Positions 35,582 through 44,233 of a stretch of DNA of 64,000 bases are shown here, piece by piece (positions within the stretch are counted from its first letter, which is position 1; each line of letters starts with the position of its first letter). The translations under genes and the position numbers were made by a program. Source of the DNA: Vibrio sp. HDW18. Its GTDB lineage: Bacteria; Pseudomonadota; Gammaproteobacteria; Enterobacterales; Vibrionaceae. The notes beneath the pieces were generated by a model. It made no database searches, was not told where the DNA came from, and worked only from the letters and a program-made list of their open reading frames with translations. The stretch is from assembly GCF_011306175.1 (NCBI RefSeq), contig NZ_CP049914.1, positions 372,001 through 436,000 of the forward strand, in the 5' to 3' direction.

Positions 35582-37633
35582 ATGAAATTATTATCATTTA
35601 TATCTATTAAACATAGAATTTTATTATTAATATTTATTCCTTGCCTGGCGATTATGGTTTTTTCTGGTCAACGTCTTAGCATGGCAATTCATACTAAAAA
35701 TACTATGGATGATTTAGCTATTGCGATTGAATATGTACAGTCTATCGCACCAATATTGCCTGCGTTGACGCAAGAGCAAAACATAACTAAACAATATGTA
35801 TATGCTGATGAAACTAGTCAGGCAAATGTTTTTTATACACATATGTTGACAGCAAGAAAAGAAAGTGATCGATTTATTCTTGAATTAATGCAATTTATCG
35901 AGCGTGAACAAAAAATTCTGAAAATCATTTTTAAAGATGATACCTTAGAGCAAGTTAATAATAAGCTGTTGCAATTAAAATTAATCCGTCAAGTTGCAGA
36001 TCAAAAATTAGCCAGCTCAGATGAATACCGGGCAGCATTTGATGGTAATACAATCTGGACTGGAGTGGATATTGCTAGGTTAGCCGAGAGTTTACTTAAA
36101 TCTATTTCTAAAATTGCAGTATATGCAAGCCAGGATCAGCAATTGGCTAATTTAGCTAATGCTTATTACTTTCTACTAGAGGCCAGTAATGCCAGCACTC
36201 AACTCAATGAACAAATTGATCAAGCGATTTCGCAACCTGTTGGTGGTTATCAATTTGGCCAGTTGATGCATTATCGAGCGATAGAGGATGCGTATCGCCA
36301 TCAATTTATGGAGTATGCCGCTGATAATATAAAAGATCTGGTTACACAACAGATGAATAATGCAAACACCTTAGATCAGGTAATTAAAACTTATTGGGAT
36401 GTGTTTAATTTATACGCAGTGATTGATAAGCAATCCTTGGTGACCAATACCGATTGGCCCAATGCAAAAAATCGAGTAGCAAATGCTTATGCAATTATCA
36501 AACAATTTGTTTTACAACAATTACAGCATACTCGGGATAACAAACTTAATCAGGCGAATAATGAAGTTTTGCTAGTTAGTCTTAGTAGCATTGCTTTATT
36601 GATGTTTATTGTTATTTTTTGTTGGCTAGTCATGAAAAGCATGACTAAACCACTGAGTAATTGTGTTGCGGTTATGAACGAATTTGCTGATAGCAAAAAT
36701 ATGTCGTTAAATTTAAATGAACAAGGAAATAATGAACTCTCTTTATTAAGTCAATCATTTAATCGCCTCGTTGCTAATTTTAATCAAACCTTAATTTCAG
36801 TTCAGGAGCAGGTGTATCAGACCGATAACATGGCGGATAGTTGTGTTGAAAGGATGACCAGAGCCAATCAGTTAACTCAAAATCAACTGCAATCGACCGA
36901 TAGTATTTCCGTCGCTATTCATGAAATGAGCACCACCATTGAGGAAGTTTCCGGAATTGCGCAGCGAACGGCTCAAGGGGTACAAAATGCGCATCAAGTC
37001 TCATTGGATTCAGAGCAAAACTGGCAGACGAGTCGCGCATTACTGGAACGATTATTGACGGAATTGGGTGGTGCCGGGCAGGCAGTATTAGCCCTCAATC
37101 GTGAAGCGGAGCAGATTAGCTCAATTTTAGATGTGATTCAGAGTATTGCAGAACAAACCAATCTATTGGCGCTCAATGCCGCGATAGAGGCTGCTAGAGC
37201 CGGTGAATCGGGACGAGGTTTTGCCGTAGTGGCTGATGAAGTGCGTAATCTGGCTAAACGTACCCATGATGCGACATTACAGATCCGTAGCCAAATTTCT
37301 CAGTTGATTAGTGGTGCAGATACTGCAAGTCAAACAATGATTGGTTTGCAACAAGAGGGGGCGACCAGTGTTGAGCTGGTTATGGAAACGGCCCAATCGT
37401 TTACGGTACTACGCCAGGAACTGGATAGTATATTAGAAATGACCACGATGATTGCGACGGCGTCAGAAGAACAGGCCGCAGTATCGGGTGATATTAATGA
37501 GCGTATATTAGCAGTGAAAGACGACTCGGCACAGCTATTGGAGCAAGCCAAGCAAACCAGTGAGACACTCAATCAGCTCGCGCAACAAAGCGGTGGCTTA
37601 AAGCAAGGAATTCAACAGTTCAAATTGCATTAA
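35582..37633 (+). CDS. Methyl-accepting chemotaxis protein with NIT-like sensor domain
   Basis: This 683-residue chemoreceptor has membrane helices at about 11-30 and 325-350. A long all-helical periplasmic domain lies between them, then a HAMP region and a signalling domain with tip [20 protein letters not shown] (about 521-540). The periplasmic part has the spacing of nitrate/nitrite-sensing NIT domains (a block near [14 protein letters not shown], then [16 protein letters not shown] and QFMEYA), but the usual Glu/Arg pattern is not well kept, so the ligand is open. There is no C-terminal CheR-tethering pentapeptide. It stands alone between two terminator-like hairpins and probably is not part of the mannan operon. 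Confidence 0.85.
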   Translation: MKLLSFISIKHRILLLIFIPCLAIMVFSGQRLSMAIHTKNTMDDLAIAIEYVQSIAPILPALTQEQNITKQYVYADETSQANVFYTHMLTARKESDRFILELMQFIEREQKILKIIFKDDTLEQVNNKLLQLKLIRQVADQKLASSDEYRAAFDGNTIWTGVDIARLAESLLKSISKIAVYASQDQQLANLANAYYFLLEASNASTQLNEQIDQAISQPVGGYQFGQLMHYRAIEDAYRHQFMEYAADNIKDLVTQQMNNANTLDQVIKTYWDVFNLYAVIDKQSLVTNTDWPNAKNRVANAYAIIKQFVLQQLQHTRDNKLNQANNEVLLVSLSSIALLMFIVIFCWLVMKSMTKPLSNCVAVMNEFADSKNMSLNLNEQGNNELSLLSQSFNRLVANFNQTLISVQEQVYQTDNMADSCVERMTRANQLTQNQLQSTDSISVAIHEMSTTIEEVSGIAQRTAQGVQNAHQVSLDSEQNWQTSRALLERLLTELGGAGQAVLALNREAEQISSILDVIQSIAEQTNLLALNAAIEAARAGESGRGFAVVADEVRNLAKRTHDATLQIRSQISQLISGADTASQTMIGLQQEGATSVELVMETAQSFTVLRQELDSILEMTTMIATASEEQAAVSGDINERILAVKDDSAQLLEQAKQTSETLNQLAQQSGGLKQGIQQFKLH

Positions 37634-37708
37634 TTTGGTATATAGCGTGTTTATGGTGTTCACAGAGCACAAAGCCAGCGGGAAGCTCGGTTATTAGACG
37701 AATATACA

Positions 37709-37734
37709 CCCCCTCAGACATGAGTGTGAGGGGG
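37709..37734. repeat. GC-rich inverted repeat after the chemoreceptor gene
   Basis: CCCCCTCA and TGAGGGGG form an 8-bp perfect stem with a 10-nt loop between convergent genes. No T run adjoins it. A second, weaker pair (GAACAA 37747-37752 with TTGTTC 37764-37769) lies nearby and may help terminate either gene. Confidence 0.45.
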
Positions 37735-37786
37735 GGAACCAATCTAGAACAAATTATATAATATTGTTCATGGATTTTTTAATAGC

Positions 37787-39871
37787 TTAAAACTCATATT
37801 TGGCAGTAACAGCGAAGTTACGCTTAGGCTGTGTTTGATCCTTATCTTCACTTGATAAACTACGGACATCATTCCAATTATAGTATTCTTGGTTAGCCAC
37901 ATTAAATACACCTGCGCGTAGAGTTAAATTATTCACTGGCTTGTAATAGGCAGTAATGTCTACGACAGTAGCAGAAGAGATCGGCTGGTAGTCACCATTC
38001 ATATCACTAGCTTTTTTCTTAGCCGTAAAACTCACATTAACCGTGGTTCCCCATTGATTAACAGAATCATAGCTGATACCTGCGACAGTATTCCAAGGAT
38101 TAACACTGTTGAGTGGTTTGCCATCTCCATCTTTACCTTCAGTGTATGCTGCTGCAATACGTGAGCTAAAGCCTTCGAGTGGCATAAAACTATCCCAAGA
38201 TAATTGGTTAGACAGCTCTAACCCTTTAATTGTTGCTTTGTCGATATTGATTGATTGGAATACGGCATCTCTACTTGATAAGCTGCCAGACACGAGCTGT
38301 CTATCAATGAAATTGTCATAGTCACTGTAGAACATTGATATTTCATTACTTACATTACGACTGTTGTAGCGCCAACCAAATTCATAAGAAAGGCTATCTT
38401 CTGCTTTCAATTTTGGGTTTGGTTTATTGACATAACCATGTGCAGGATTACCAAATGAATAATAAAGTTCTTGAAAGTCTGGTGCTCGGAACCCTTGGCT
38501 GATTTGAGCAAACAGGCGATTTTCTTGGTTTAGTTTGTAGACAGAGCCTAAGCGGGCCGTAAAGGCTGAATCAGAATGTTTTCCATATTCACTTGCTGCA
38601 TTCCCGCTTGGGTTAGCGCTGGTGTCACCAGGTTTGGTTTCGAAAGCATCGAAGCGGACACCCGGAGTGAAAATGAAATTATTGAAAGAAATTTCATCTT
38701 GGATAAACACACCATAGCGTATCTCGGATGCATTAGGAATATAGAAAATAACATCATTTGAACCGATGGAGTTAAATTCAAGGTTGGTATTTTTTATCTC
38801 TTTGTCACTATAAGATAAACCATAAACGAGATAGTGTTCAGTGTTGGCTACTACAAACGATTTATCTAATTGACTATCAAATTGGAAACCTTTATCCGAG
38901 TATAAATAGTCTTTTTTCTGAATGTTCCCAGTCGATGTTCTTGTGCGATTGGTGACACCGGTTTCTTCTTTATTCATAACATCAAATTGCCAACTTAATT
39001 GATCAGCAAATGATAACTCGGTATCCCATATGTGTTTGATGCCCAGTTGATATTGGCTTGTCTCATCATGACCCGATGCATTTTCATAACCAGAATAAGC
39101 TAAGTTTTCCAAATCGGTTTTGTTACGAATATAGTTGCCGGAGAATTGGATACGATGTGCAGGATTTAACTGGTATTGAAGTTTAACCAGTAGATTATTG
39201 GCACTATTATCCAGTTGATCTGGATCCCCAAAATTCTTAGTTGTCTCACCATCACGGCGAGTGTATGCCACCAAGGATTCCAGTTCTCCATATTTATTTG
39301 CTAATGCAATAGACTCACTGAATGTTTTATCCGATGATGAATAATTTAATTTAGCATACCCACCGAAATCCCGACCTTTGAGAATATCGGCAGGATCTTT
39401 AGTTTCAAAGGCAACAATGCCACCTATCGCATCTGAACCTTGCAATGATGAAGCCGCACCTTTCACGATTTCAACGGCCTTTACCATATCGGTATCGATA
39501 TCAACTCGAGAGGAGCTAATAAATCGAGTACCACCAGGATCAAATTGGTTTGGTTGAGAGACTCCGTCCACCATAACTTTGATCCGGTTTCCTTCAATTC
39601 CCCGGATGTTAATCCCTTGAACGCTTTGGCGAGAGTTCGTTGTTGAAGTGACACCGGGTGTGTATTTGAATAAGCTATCAATGTCTTCGATCATTTGATT
39701 TTCGATATCATTTTCATTGATCACTGTGACAGATGCAGCGGTGTCAGTTATTTGGGTGTTTAGACGAGTTGTTGATACTACCACTTCGTCGAATAAGGCA
39801 TAATCGTCAGCGTATGCTGAAGGCATTAGTGCTAAAACTATTGCACTAGCGAGTAGAGATTTCTTATACAT
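37787..39871 (-). CDS. hutA: TonB-dependent haem/haemoglobin receptor, HutA type
   Basis: This outer-membrane receptor imports haem using TonB energy. From the ATG at 39871 (AGGT upstream) it has 694 residues, close to V. cholerae HutA, with signal peptide MYKKSLLASAIVLALMPSAYA. The plug domain begins DEVVVSTTRLNTQITDTAAS and includes QGINIRGIEGNRIKVMVDGV. The haem-receptor FRAP...NPNL region appears as FRAPDFQELYY...NPKLKAEDS, and the chain ends in Phe (AVTAKYEF). A Fur-box-like site precedes it, so it should be induced by iron starvation. The frame extends seven codons upstream, but no ribosome-binding site supports that. Confidence 0.9.
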   Translation of the reverse strand: MYKKSLLASAIVLALMPSAYADDYALFDEVVVSTTRLNTQITDTAASVTVINENDIENQMIEDIDSLFKYTPGVTSTTNSRQSVQGINIRGIEGNRIKVMVDGVSQPNQFDPGGTRFISSSRVDIDTDMVKAVEIVKGAASSLQGSDAIGGIVAFETKDPADILKGRDFGGYAKLNYSSSDKTFSESIALANKYGELESLVAYTRRDGETTKNFGDPDQLDNSANNLLVKLQYQLNPAHRIQFSGNYIRNKTDLENLAYSGYENASGHDETSQYQLGIKHIWDTELSFADQLSWQFDVMNKEETGVTNRTRTSTGNIQKKDYLYSDKGFQFDSQLDKSFVVANTEHYLVYGLSYSDKEIKNTNLEFNSIGSNDVIFYIPNASEIRYGVFIQDEISFNNFIFTPGVRFDAFETKPGDTSANPSGNAASEYGKHSDSAFTARLGSVYKLNQENRLFAQISQGFRAPDFQELYYSFGNPAHGYVNKPNPKLKAEDSLSYEFGWRYNSRNVSNEISMFYSDYDNFIDRQLVSGSLSSRDAVFQSINIDKATIKGLELSNQLSWDSFMPLEGFSSRIAAAYTEGKDGDGKPLNSVNPWNTVAGISYDSVNQWGTTVNVSFTAKKKASDMNGDYQPISSATVVDITAYYKPVNNLTLRAGVFNVANQEYYNWNDVRSLSSEDKDQTQPKRNFAVTAKYEF

Positions 39872-39925
39872 TTGAACTACCTGCATTTCCATGTTGACTA
39901 AAACGCGGTGATTCTAATGAATATT

Positions 39926-39944
39926 AATGAGAATTGCTATCATT
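39926..39944. promoter_or_regulatory. Fur box upstream of hutA
   Basis: AATGAGAATTGCTATCATT differs at three positions from the symmetric Fur core AATGATAATTATTATCATT. It lies about 55 bp before the hutA start, where Fur with iron would block transcription. Confidence 0.75.
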
Positions 39945-40094
39945 TGCGTTTGCATAAATGAGTGTTACCGTGACAATTTGAATAAAAAACCAATAAATTA
40001 AACACCTTAACTTAAGTGATCTTAATTATTCTAACACTGCCAATCGTGATCTGTATCACGGAGTGTTGCTGTAAATACCCGATGGGAGACTACC

Positions 40095-40982
40095 TTGCTA
40101 AGCCCGATCACACTTGAAGCCTTGCATATTTTGGATGCAATACAACGCCGAGGTAGCTTTGCTGCGGCAGCTAATGAACTGAATCGTGCGCCGAGCTCTT
40201 TGAGCTATCAAATTCAAAAATTAGAGCAAGATTTGGATCTGATGATTTTTGATCGCTCGGGTCATCGAGCCAGTTTTACTGCGGCGGGAAAGTTGATCCT
40301 CGAACAGGGCAGAGCTATTTTGGCAGCGACCGAAAAATTGGTTAACGATGCTACGCTGTTGGCTAATGGTTGGGAGTTAGAGATTACCATCGCGTTAGAT
40401 GGCATTGTACCCGTAACGAACTTGTTTGCGATGGTCGATGCACTCGGCAATATCAGTAAAACGCGAGTACGTATCCAAGAGGAGATTTTGGCCGGATGTT
40501 GGGAAGCCTTAGCCACTGGACGGGCAGATTTGTTAATTTGTCCACGATTGGAAGCTCTGCCGCAAGATGTTAAAGCGGAAACGTTAGGTTCGATGACGAT
40601 GATTTGGGTTGCGGCTCCTTCCCATTATGTACATCGGCGAGTGGGGGAATTTAACCAACAAGCCAGAGAAAAATACCGCGCAATTGTGATCGCCGATACT
40701 GCGCGTGAACAGCCTGCTATGAGTGTCAATATTTTACAGCGCCAACCACGCTTAACGGTGAGTAATTTAGATGCCAAATGCAAGGCATTGATTGCTGGGC
40801 TTGGGATCGGCACCTTACCACAGGCGGTGGCGAAAGCTTATATTGAACAAGGTCAATTGCAGGAGATTTGTGGTTCACAGCCGCTGACGATGGAGGTGGT
40901 GCTGGCGTGGCGGCGTAACCAAATGGGCGAGGCCAAATCATGGTGTATCCAATACCTGAAAAAAAATTGGCACTGGCAATAG
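40095..40982 (+). CDS. LysR-family transcriptional regulator
   Basis: This 295-residue LysR-type regulator has an N-terminal winged helix-turn-helix (LEALHILDAIQRRGSFAAAANELNRAPSSLSYQIQKLEQDL) and a C-terminal co-inducer domain. The best start is a TTG at 40095, placed six bases after GGGAGA; it gives MLSPITLEALHILDAI, the usual distance to the helix-turn-helix. It is divergent from hutA but separated by the Fur site and about 220 bp. The target is unknown; it may act on a distant gene. Confidence 0.85.
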   Translation: MLSPITLEALHILDAIQRRGSFAAAANELNRAPSSLSYQIQKLEQDLDLMIFDRSGHRASFTAAGKLILEQGRAILAATEKLVNDATLLANGWELEITIALDGIVPVTNLFAMVDALGNISKTRVRIQEEILAGCWEALATGRADLLICPRLEALPQDVKAETLGSMTMIWVAAPSHYVHRRVGEFNQQAREKYRAIVIADTAREQPAMSVNILQRQPRLTVSNLDAKCKALIAGLGIGTLPQAVAKAYIEQGQLQEICGSQPLTMEVVLAWRRNQMGEAKSWCIQYLKKNWHWQ

Positions 40983-41149
40983 TCAGCGATTCGTTCCAGC
41001 GTCCTGATATCAATGGAGTGAGCGCGGCTATTGATGAGTTTGTGCCATAAATCACAGGATCGCGGTAGATATTGGCGCACTACGCTTGATTCTCGCGATA
41101 GCAATGTGCATGATTTAAAGCACTTTGTAGCTAAGGCATATCGAAATCC

Positions 41150-41728
41150 ATGAAAAAAATTGCAGTTATTGGTCTCTCCACCCTTCTTGCCGCTTGTGCA
41201 TCCGGTGATTACACCACAGACGTCAAGACCGAAAGTCATCGCGAAGAGTTCTCGGTGGCCGCAGTAGAACAACCGGTTATTTCAGAAGTTGGGGTGGCTG
41301 ACGGCATTTCAGAACAAAACGTTGAGCAAAACGTGGTGAAAATGGCCCCTGCCGACAACGAGAAAAAAGTGGTTAAGATGAGCCCGCAGGCTAAACCTGA
41401 AGTCTCAATTACGCCTCCAACCGCTAAACAAGTGGCGATGAATCCACGCTACGGTTTTACCATCCAAGTGGTTGCCGTTGGTGCGCAGAATAAAGTTGAT
41501 CAGTTTGCTGCCAAACTGCCGAGCAATGGCCAACCGATTTGGGAAAATTACAAAATGGTTAATGGCACTAAATGGTACACCGTGCTATTCGGTGACTATG
41601 CCACCCGTCAGGAAGCGCTGGCGGCGATTGCTCAATTACCAAGTGATTTACGCGCCATGAAACCTTTCGTAAAAAGTATCGATTCAATTAAAAACTCTGA
41701 ATTTCCTACGCTCAACAAGCTAAATTGA
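41150..41728 (+). CDS. SPOR-domain lipoprotein
   Basis: This 192-residue lipoprotein has a signal ending LLAAC (Cys16) and a charged, flexible linker of about 80 residues. Its C-terminal SPOR domain is about 105-175 (YGFTIQVVAVGAQNKVDQFAAKL...TKWYTVLFGDYATRQEALAAIAQL). SPOR domains bind denuded septal peptidoglycan, so the protein likely acts at the division site in the periplasm. The D-Ala-D-Ala ligase gene follows on the same strand, which fits a cell-wall theme, but the 150-bp gap with an inverted repeat suggests separate promoters. Confidence 0.88.
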   Translation: MKKIAVIGLSTLLAACASGDYTTDVKTESHREEFSVAAVEQPVISEVGVADGISEQNVEQNVVKMAPADNEKKVVKMSPQAKPEVSITPPTAKQVAMNPRYGFTIQVVAVGAQNKVDQFAAKLPSNGQPIWENYKMVNGTKWYTVLFGDYATRQEALAAIAQLPSDLRAMKPFVKSIDSIKNSEFPTLNKLN

Positions 41729-41798
41729 GGCTGACATAAAGAGGCTGAAGCCCCTTTATTGTTGGATCTTTGCACAGTTGCATCAACGCTAGTGAAGA

Positions 41799-41827
41799 AA
41801 CATCAACATTGACTGTAAGTTGATGTT
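41799..41827. repeat. Inverted repeat before ddl
   Basis: AACATCAAC and GTTGATGTT are perfect 9-bp arms around an 11-bp AT-rich centre, ending 51 bp before ddl. This may be an operator or a leader hairpin. A weaker imperfect hairpin (41737-41758) just after the SPOR gene may be its terminator. Confidence 0.5.
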
Positions 41828-41878
41828 GAATCCTCTATGATAGCCAGCAATGATTACTTTAGTGTCCTGGAACGATTA

Positions 41879-42880
41879 ATGACTAAGACGACAATTCTAC
41901 TTTTGTGTGGTGGTGGCTCATCTGAGCACGAAGTTTCACTGGTATCTGCCAACTATCTCCAACAGCAACTGGAATTGACCCCAGAGTTCAAGGTGATTCG
42001 GGTTGAAATGAAACAAGACGGCTGGTTTACCGAACAGGGCGATTTGGTTTATCTCGATACCAACCGCGCGACATTAAATGGTGAACAACTCTGCTATTCG
42101 ATTGATTTTGTGGTGCCTTGTATTCATGGTTTCCCTGGCGAAACTGGCGACATTCAATCGATGTTTGAGTTGGCTGGCATCCCTTATTTAGGCTGTGGCC
42201 CCGAAGCCAGCGCCAATAGTTTTAATAAAATCACCTCCAAATTATGGTATGACGCACTCGACATTCCTAATACGCCTTATCTGTTTTTAACCCAAAATAC
42301 ACCAGATGCGGTCGCGAAGGCGCAGCAAGCGTTTATCAATTGGGGCAGCGTCTTTGTTAAAGCGGCGCGGCAAGGCTCTTCAGTTGGATGTTATAAGGTG
42401 ACTGAGCAAGATAAAATTGCCAGTGCGATTGAGGCAGCATTTGGCTATTCTGACCAAGTGTTGGTCGAGAAAGCGGTTAAACCCCGCGAGCTGGAAGTCG
42501 CCGCCTACCAGATGGATGGCAAACTGCATATTTCTAAACCGGGAGAAGTGATCGCTCCTGAGGATGCATTTTATTCCTATGAGGAAAAATACAGTGCCAG
42601 TAGCCACTCTCGCACTGTGATTGAAGCAGACAATTTGACCGATCAGCAGCGTGCATTAATTCAGCACTGTGCCGAGCGAGTGTTTACTCATATGCAGTTG
42701 CGTCATTTATCGCGGATTGATTTTTTCCTCACTCCAGAGGGGCAAATTTATCTGAATGAAGTGAATACCTTCCCAGGTATGACGCCGATTTCAATGTTCC
42801 CGAAAATGCTGGAAAATAATGGGCATCGTTTTAGTGAGTTTCTCGCACAATGCGTCACCTCGACGTTGGCAGCTCGCTAA
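41879..42880 (+). CDS. ddl: D-alanine--D-alanine ligase
   Basis: Ddl joins two D-alanines with ATP to make the dipeptide that ends peptidoglycan stems. It is a 333-residue ATP-grasp enzyme: N-terminal LLLCGGGSSEHEVSLVSA, central GCGPEASANSFNKITSK and KAARQGSSVGCYKV, and C-terminal SRIDFFLTPEGQIYLNEVNT with PGMTPISMFPKM. The ATG at 41879 is preceded by TGGAA at the right distance; the frame opens 14 codons upstream, which would add a non-homologous leader. V. cholerae carries a similar gene on chromosome II, as I recall. It is away from the mur-fts cluster, as expected of a stand-alone ddl. Confidence 0.94.
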   Translation: MTKTTILLLCGGGSSEHEVSLVSANYLQQQLELTPEFKVIRVEMKQDGWFTEQGDLVYLDTNRATLNGEQLCYSIDFVVPCIHGFPGETGDIQSMFELAGIPYLGCGPEASANSFNKITSKLWYDALDIPNTPYLFLTQNTPDAVAKAQQAFINWGSVFVKAARQGSSVGCYKVTEQDKIASAIEAAFGYSDQVLVEKAVKPRELEVAAYQMDGKLHISKPGEVIAPEDAFYSYEEKYSASSHSRTVIEADNLTDQQRALIQHCAERVFTHMQLRHLSRIDFFLTPEGQIYLNEVNTFPGMTPISMFPKMLENNGHRFSEFLAQCVTSTLAAR

Positions 42881-42928
42881 TATCGCGCGGGCTTGGCCGC
42901 TAACTAGGATCGCTTAACAAACCCGTCA

Positions 42929-42970
42929 ATCATCTTTCAATTAGGTCACCACCAGGGATTGAAAGATGAT
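42929..42970 (+). terminator. Terminator after ddl
   Basis: ATCATCTTTCAAT and ATTGAAAGATGAT are perfect 13-bp arms with a 16-nt loop, followed by GCTTTTC. The T run is short, but arm length makes a terminator likely. Confidence 0.6.
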
Positions 42971-43077
42971 GCTTTTCAGTATAATGAACGGTAAGTTAAC
43001 AGATTCGTGGCAATCAGCTTGATAAGCTGAAAGATAGAATTATTCTTTAGCCAATTTCAATGAGAGGCAGGGTATAT

Positions 43078-43458
43078 ATGGCTGTTGCAATCTACCGAGG
43101 TTTTAATCTCCAGTCGGCTGACAATTCAACCGATACATGGCAAGTCACCATAAAAAATCATCTACTGACCGGCAATTTAGCGGCCGTAAAAAAAAGTATT
43201 GATTGGTTTTGTGATACCGCATCAATCATCAACCCAAAAGAGTTTGAATCGATTGCTCAGCGGCGTGAACTGGCCAGTGGTGTGCAAGAGCAGTTCCATG
43301 GTTTTACCATTAAAAATGATACCGGCGAAGCCAATCAATGGTATTGTTTTTTTAATGGCCGTTTAATCAAAGGTTCCAAAATTGCCATTCAAAAACATAT
43401 CGAAGCTTATTTAGTTGCTAAACAACAAGCTGCCCAACAAGCGGCACAGAAAAGATAG
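43078..43458 (+). CDS. Conserved Vibrio protein, DUF3319-like
   Basis: This 126-residue soluble protein opens MAVAIYRGFNLQSADNSTDTW and has the look of the DUF3319 family found in vibrios. The middle contains GFTIKNDTGEANQWYCFFNGRLIKGSKIAIQKHIEAY and the tail is Ala/Gln-rich. No catalytic motif, signal or membrane segment is seen, and no function is established. I prefer the ATG at 43078, behind AGGG, over the in-frame ATG at 43060. The stop lies 10 bp before yciH, so the two are probably co-transcribed. Confidence 0.75.
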   Translation: MAVAIYRGFNLQSADNSTDTWQVTIKNHLLTGNLAAVKKSIDWFCDTASIINPKEFESIAQRRELASGVQEQFHGFTIKNDTGEANQWYCFFNGRLIKGSKIAIQKHIEAYLVAKQQAAQQAAQKR

Positions 43459-43468
43459 ATTGGATAGT

Positions 43469-43780
43469 ATGACACTGGTGTATTCAACCGAGCTTGGGCG
43501 TATTAAGCCCGAAGCAGAGAAAACGGAGCGCCCAAAAGGCGATGGTATTGTGCGAGTTTCGCGCGAAACTAAAGGCCGTAAAGGCAAGGGCGTAACTTTA
43601 GTCAAAGGGTTAGATGTTGATGATACGGCATTAAAACTCTTGGCGGCTGAATTTAAGAAAAAATGTGGCTGCGGTGGTGCCGTTAAAGACGGTGACATTG
43701 AAATTCAAGGCGATGTGCGAGATCTACTCAAAACACTGCTGGAAGCCAAGGGATTCAAAGTAAAATTAGCGGGCGGTTAA
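43469..43780 (+). CDS. yciH: SUI1/eIF1-family translation factor YciH
   Basis: YciH is the bacterial homologue of eukaryotic initiation factor eIF1 and can influence start-site choice on messenger RNA; in E. coli it is linked to stress. The 103-residue product opens MTLVYSTELGRIKPE. Its SUI1 core contains VRVSRETKGRKGKGVTLVKGLD, LKLLAAEFKKKCGCGGAVKD and GDIEIQGDVRDLLKTLLEAKG, all conserved. The start at 43469 follows a weak GGAT; the frame opens earlier inside the preceding gene and that extension is rejected. Confidence 0.92.
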   Translation: MTLVYSTELGRIKPEAEKTERPKGDGIVRVSRETKGRKGKGVTLVKGLDVDDTALKLLAAEFKKKCGCGGAVKDGDIEIQGDVRDLLKTLLEAKGFKVKLAGG

Positions 43781-44098
43781 GCTCGCTTTTTTGTATCCGA
43801 CGTTCTTGTGCTTAACCTCTCCTCAATCGGTCAAATTTCGACCGTATGACCTTATTTACTCTGCACTGCTGGAACAATAGAGATGCGATGTAAAACCGTA
43901 TCGGTGATGTTAAATTTTGCCCTGCGATGGTCGTTAACAAAACCGAATCAGCGCTAAGACTGTGATAGCAAGATGTTGAGTCCGGTTGCACTAAATTCAG
44001 TAACAAAAATCACAAAAATGATGATTTTCAAGGTTTCTTTCTGGTTTGGGATCTTGCCCAATAAGATCGGATTGATCTTGTACGTTGCTTGGTTTTTG

Positions 44099-44112
44099 TT
44101 GATCTAAATCAA
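44099..44112. promoter_or_regulatory. FNR binding site upstream of nrdDG
   Basis: TTGATCTAAATCAA is an exact FNR consensus match. If centred at -41.5 (class II activation), transcription would start near 44147, and TAAATA (44136-44141) would sit at the -10 position. This fits an enzyme needed only without oxygen. Confidence 0.82.
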
Positions 44113-44143
44113 TACCCTCCCTTGACGCATTTCGTTAAATACG

Positions 44144-44191
44144 CCACAACATATAGTGCCAGTGGCAGAATAATATCGCCCTATATAGTGT
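44144..44191. promoter_or_regulatory. Tandem NrdR boxes upstream of nrdDG
   Basis: CCACAACATATAGTGC (44144-44159) and a weaker site ending CTATATAGTGT (44176-44191) fit the NrdR box ACAC-W-ATATWTWGTGT. They are 32 bp apart, about three helical turns, the usual spacing for NrdR repression by dATP status. They overlap and follow the predicted FNR-dependent start. Confidence 0.72.
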
Positions 44192-44233
44192 ATTTGTGGA
44201 TAACTCTGTGAGTATGCTGGGTAAGGAGAGCAG

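Larger units (their letters stand above)
43781..44233. other. Regulatory spacer upstream of nrdDG
   Basis: These 453 bp contain no credible gene. The right third holds an FNR box and two NrdR boxes. The left part is AT-rich, with a small palindrome CGGTCAAATTTCGACCG (43828-43844) of unknown meaning. Confidence 0.6.

Noticed and set aside
43781..44098. A gene or RNA in the left part of the nrdD upstream spacer
   Set aside because: Only short open frames without ribosome-binding sites occur, and no terminator-like hairpin was found.
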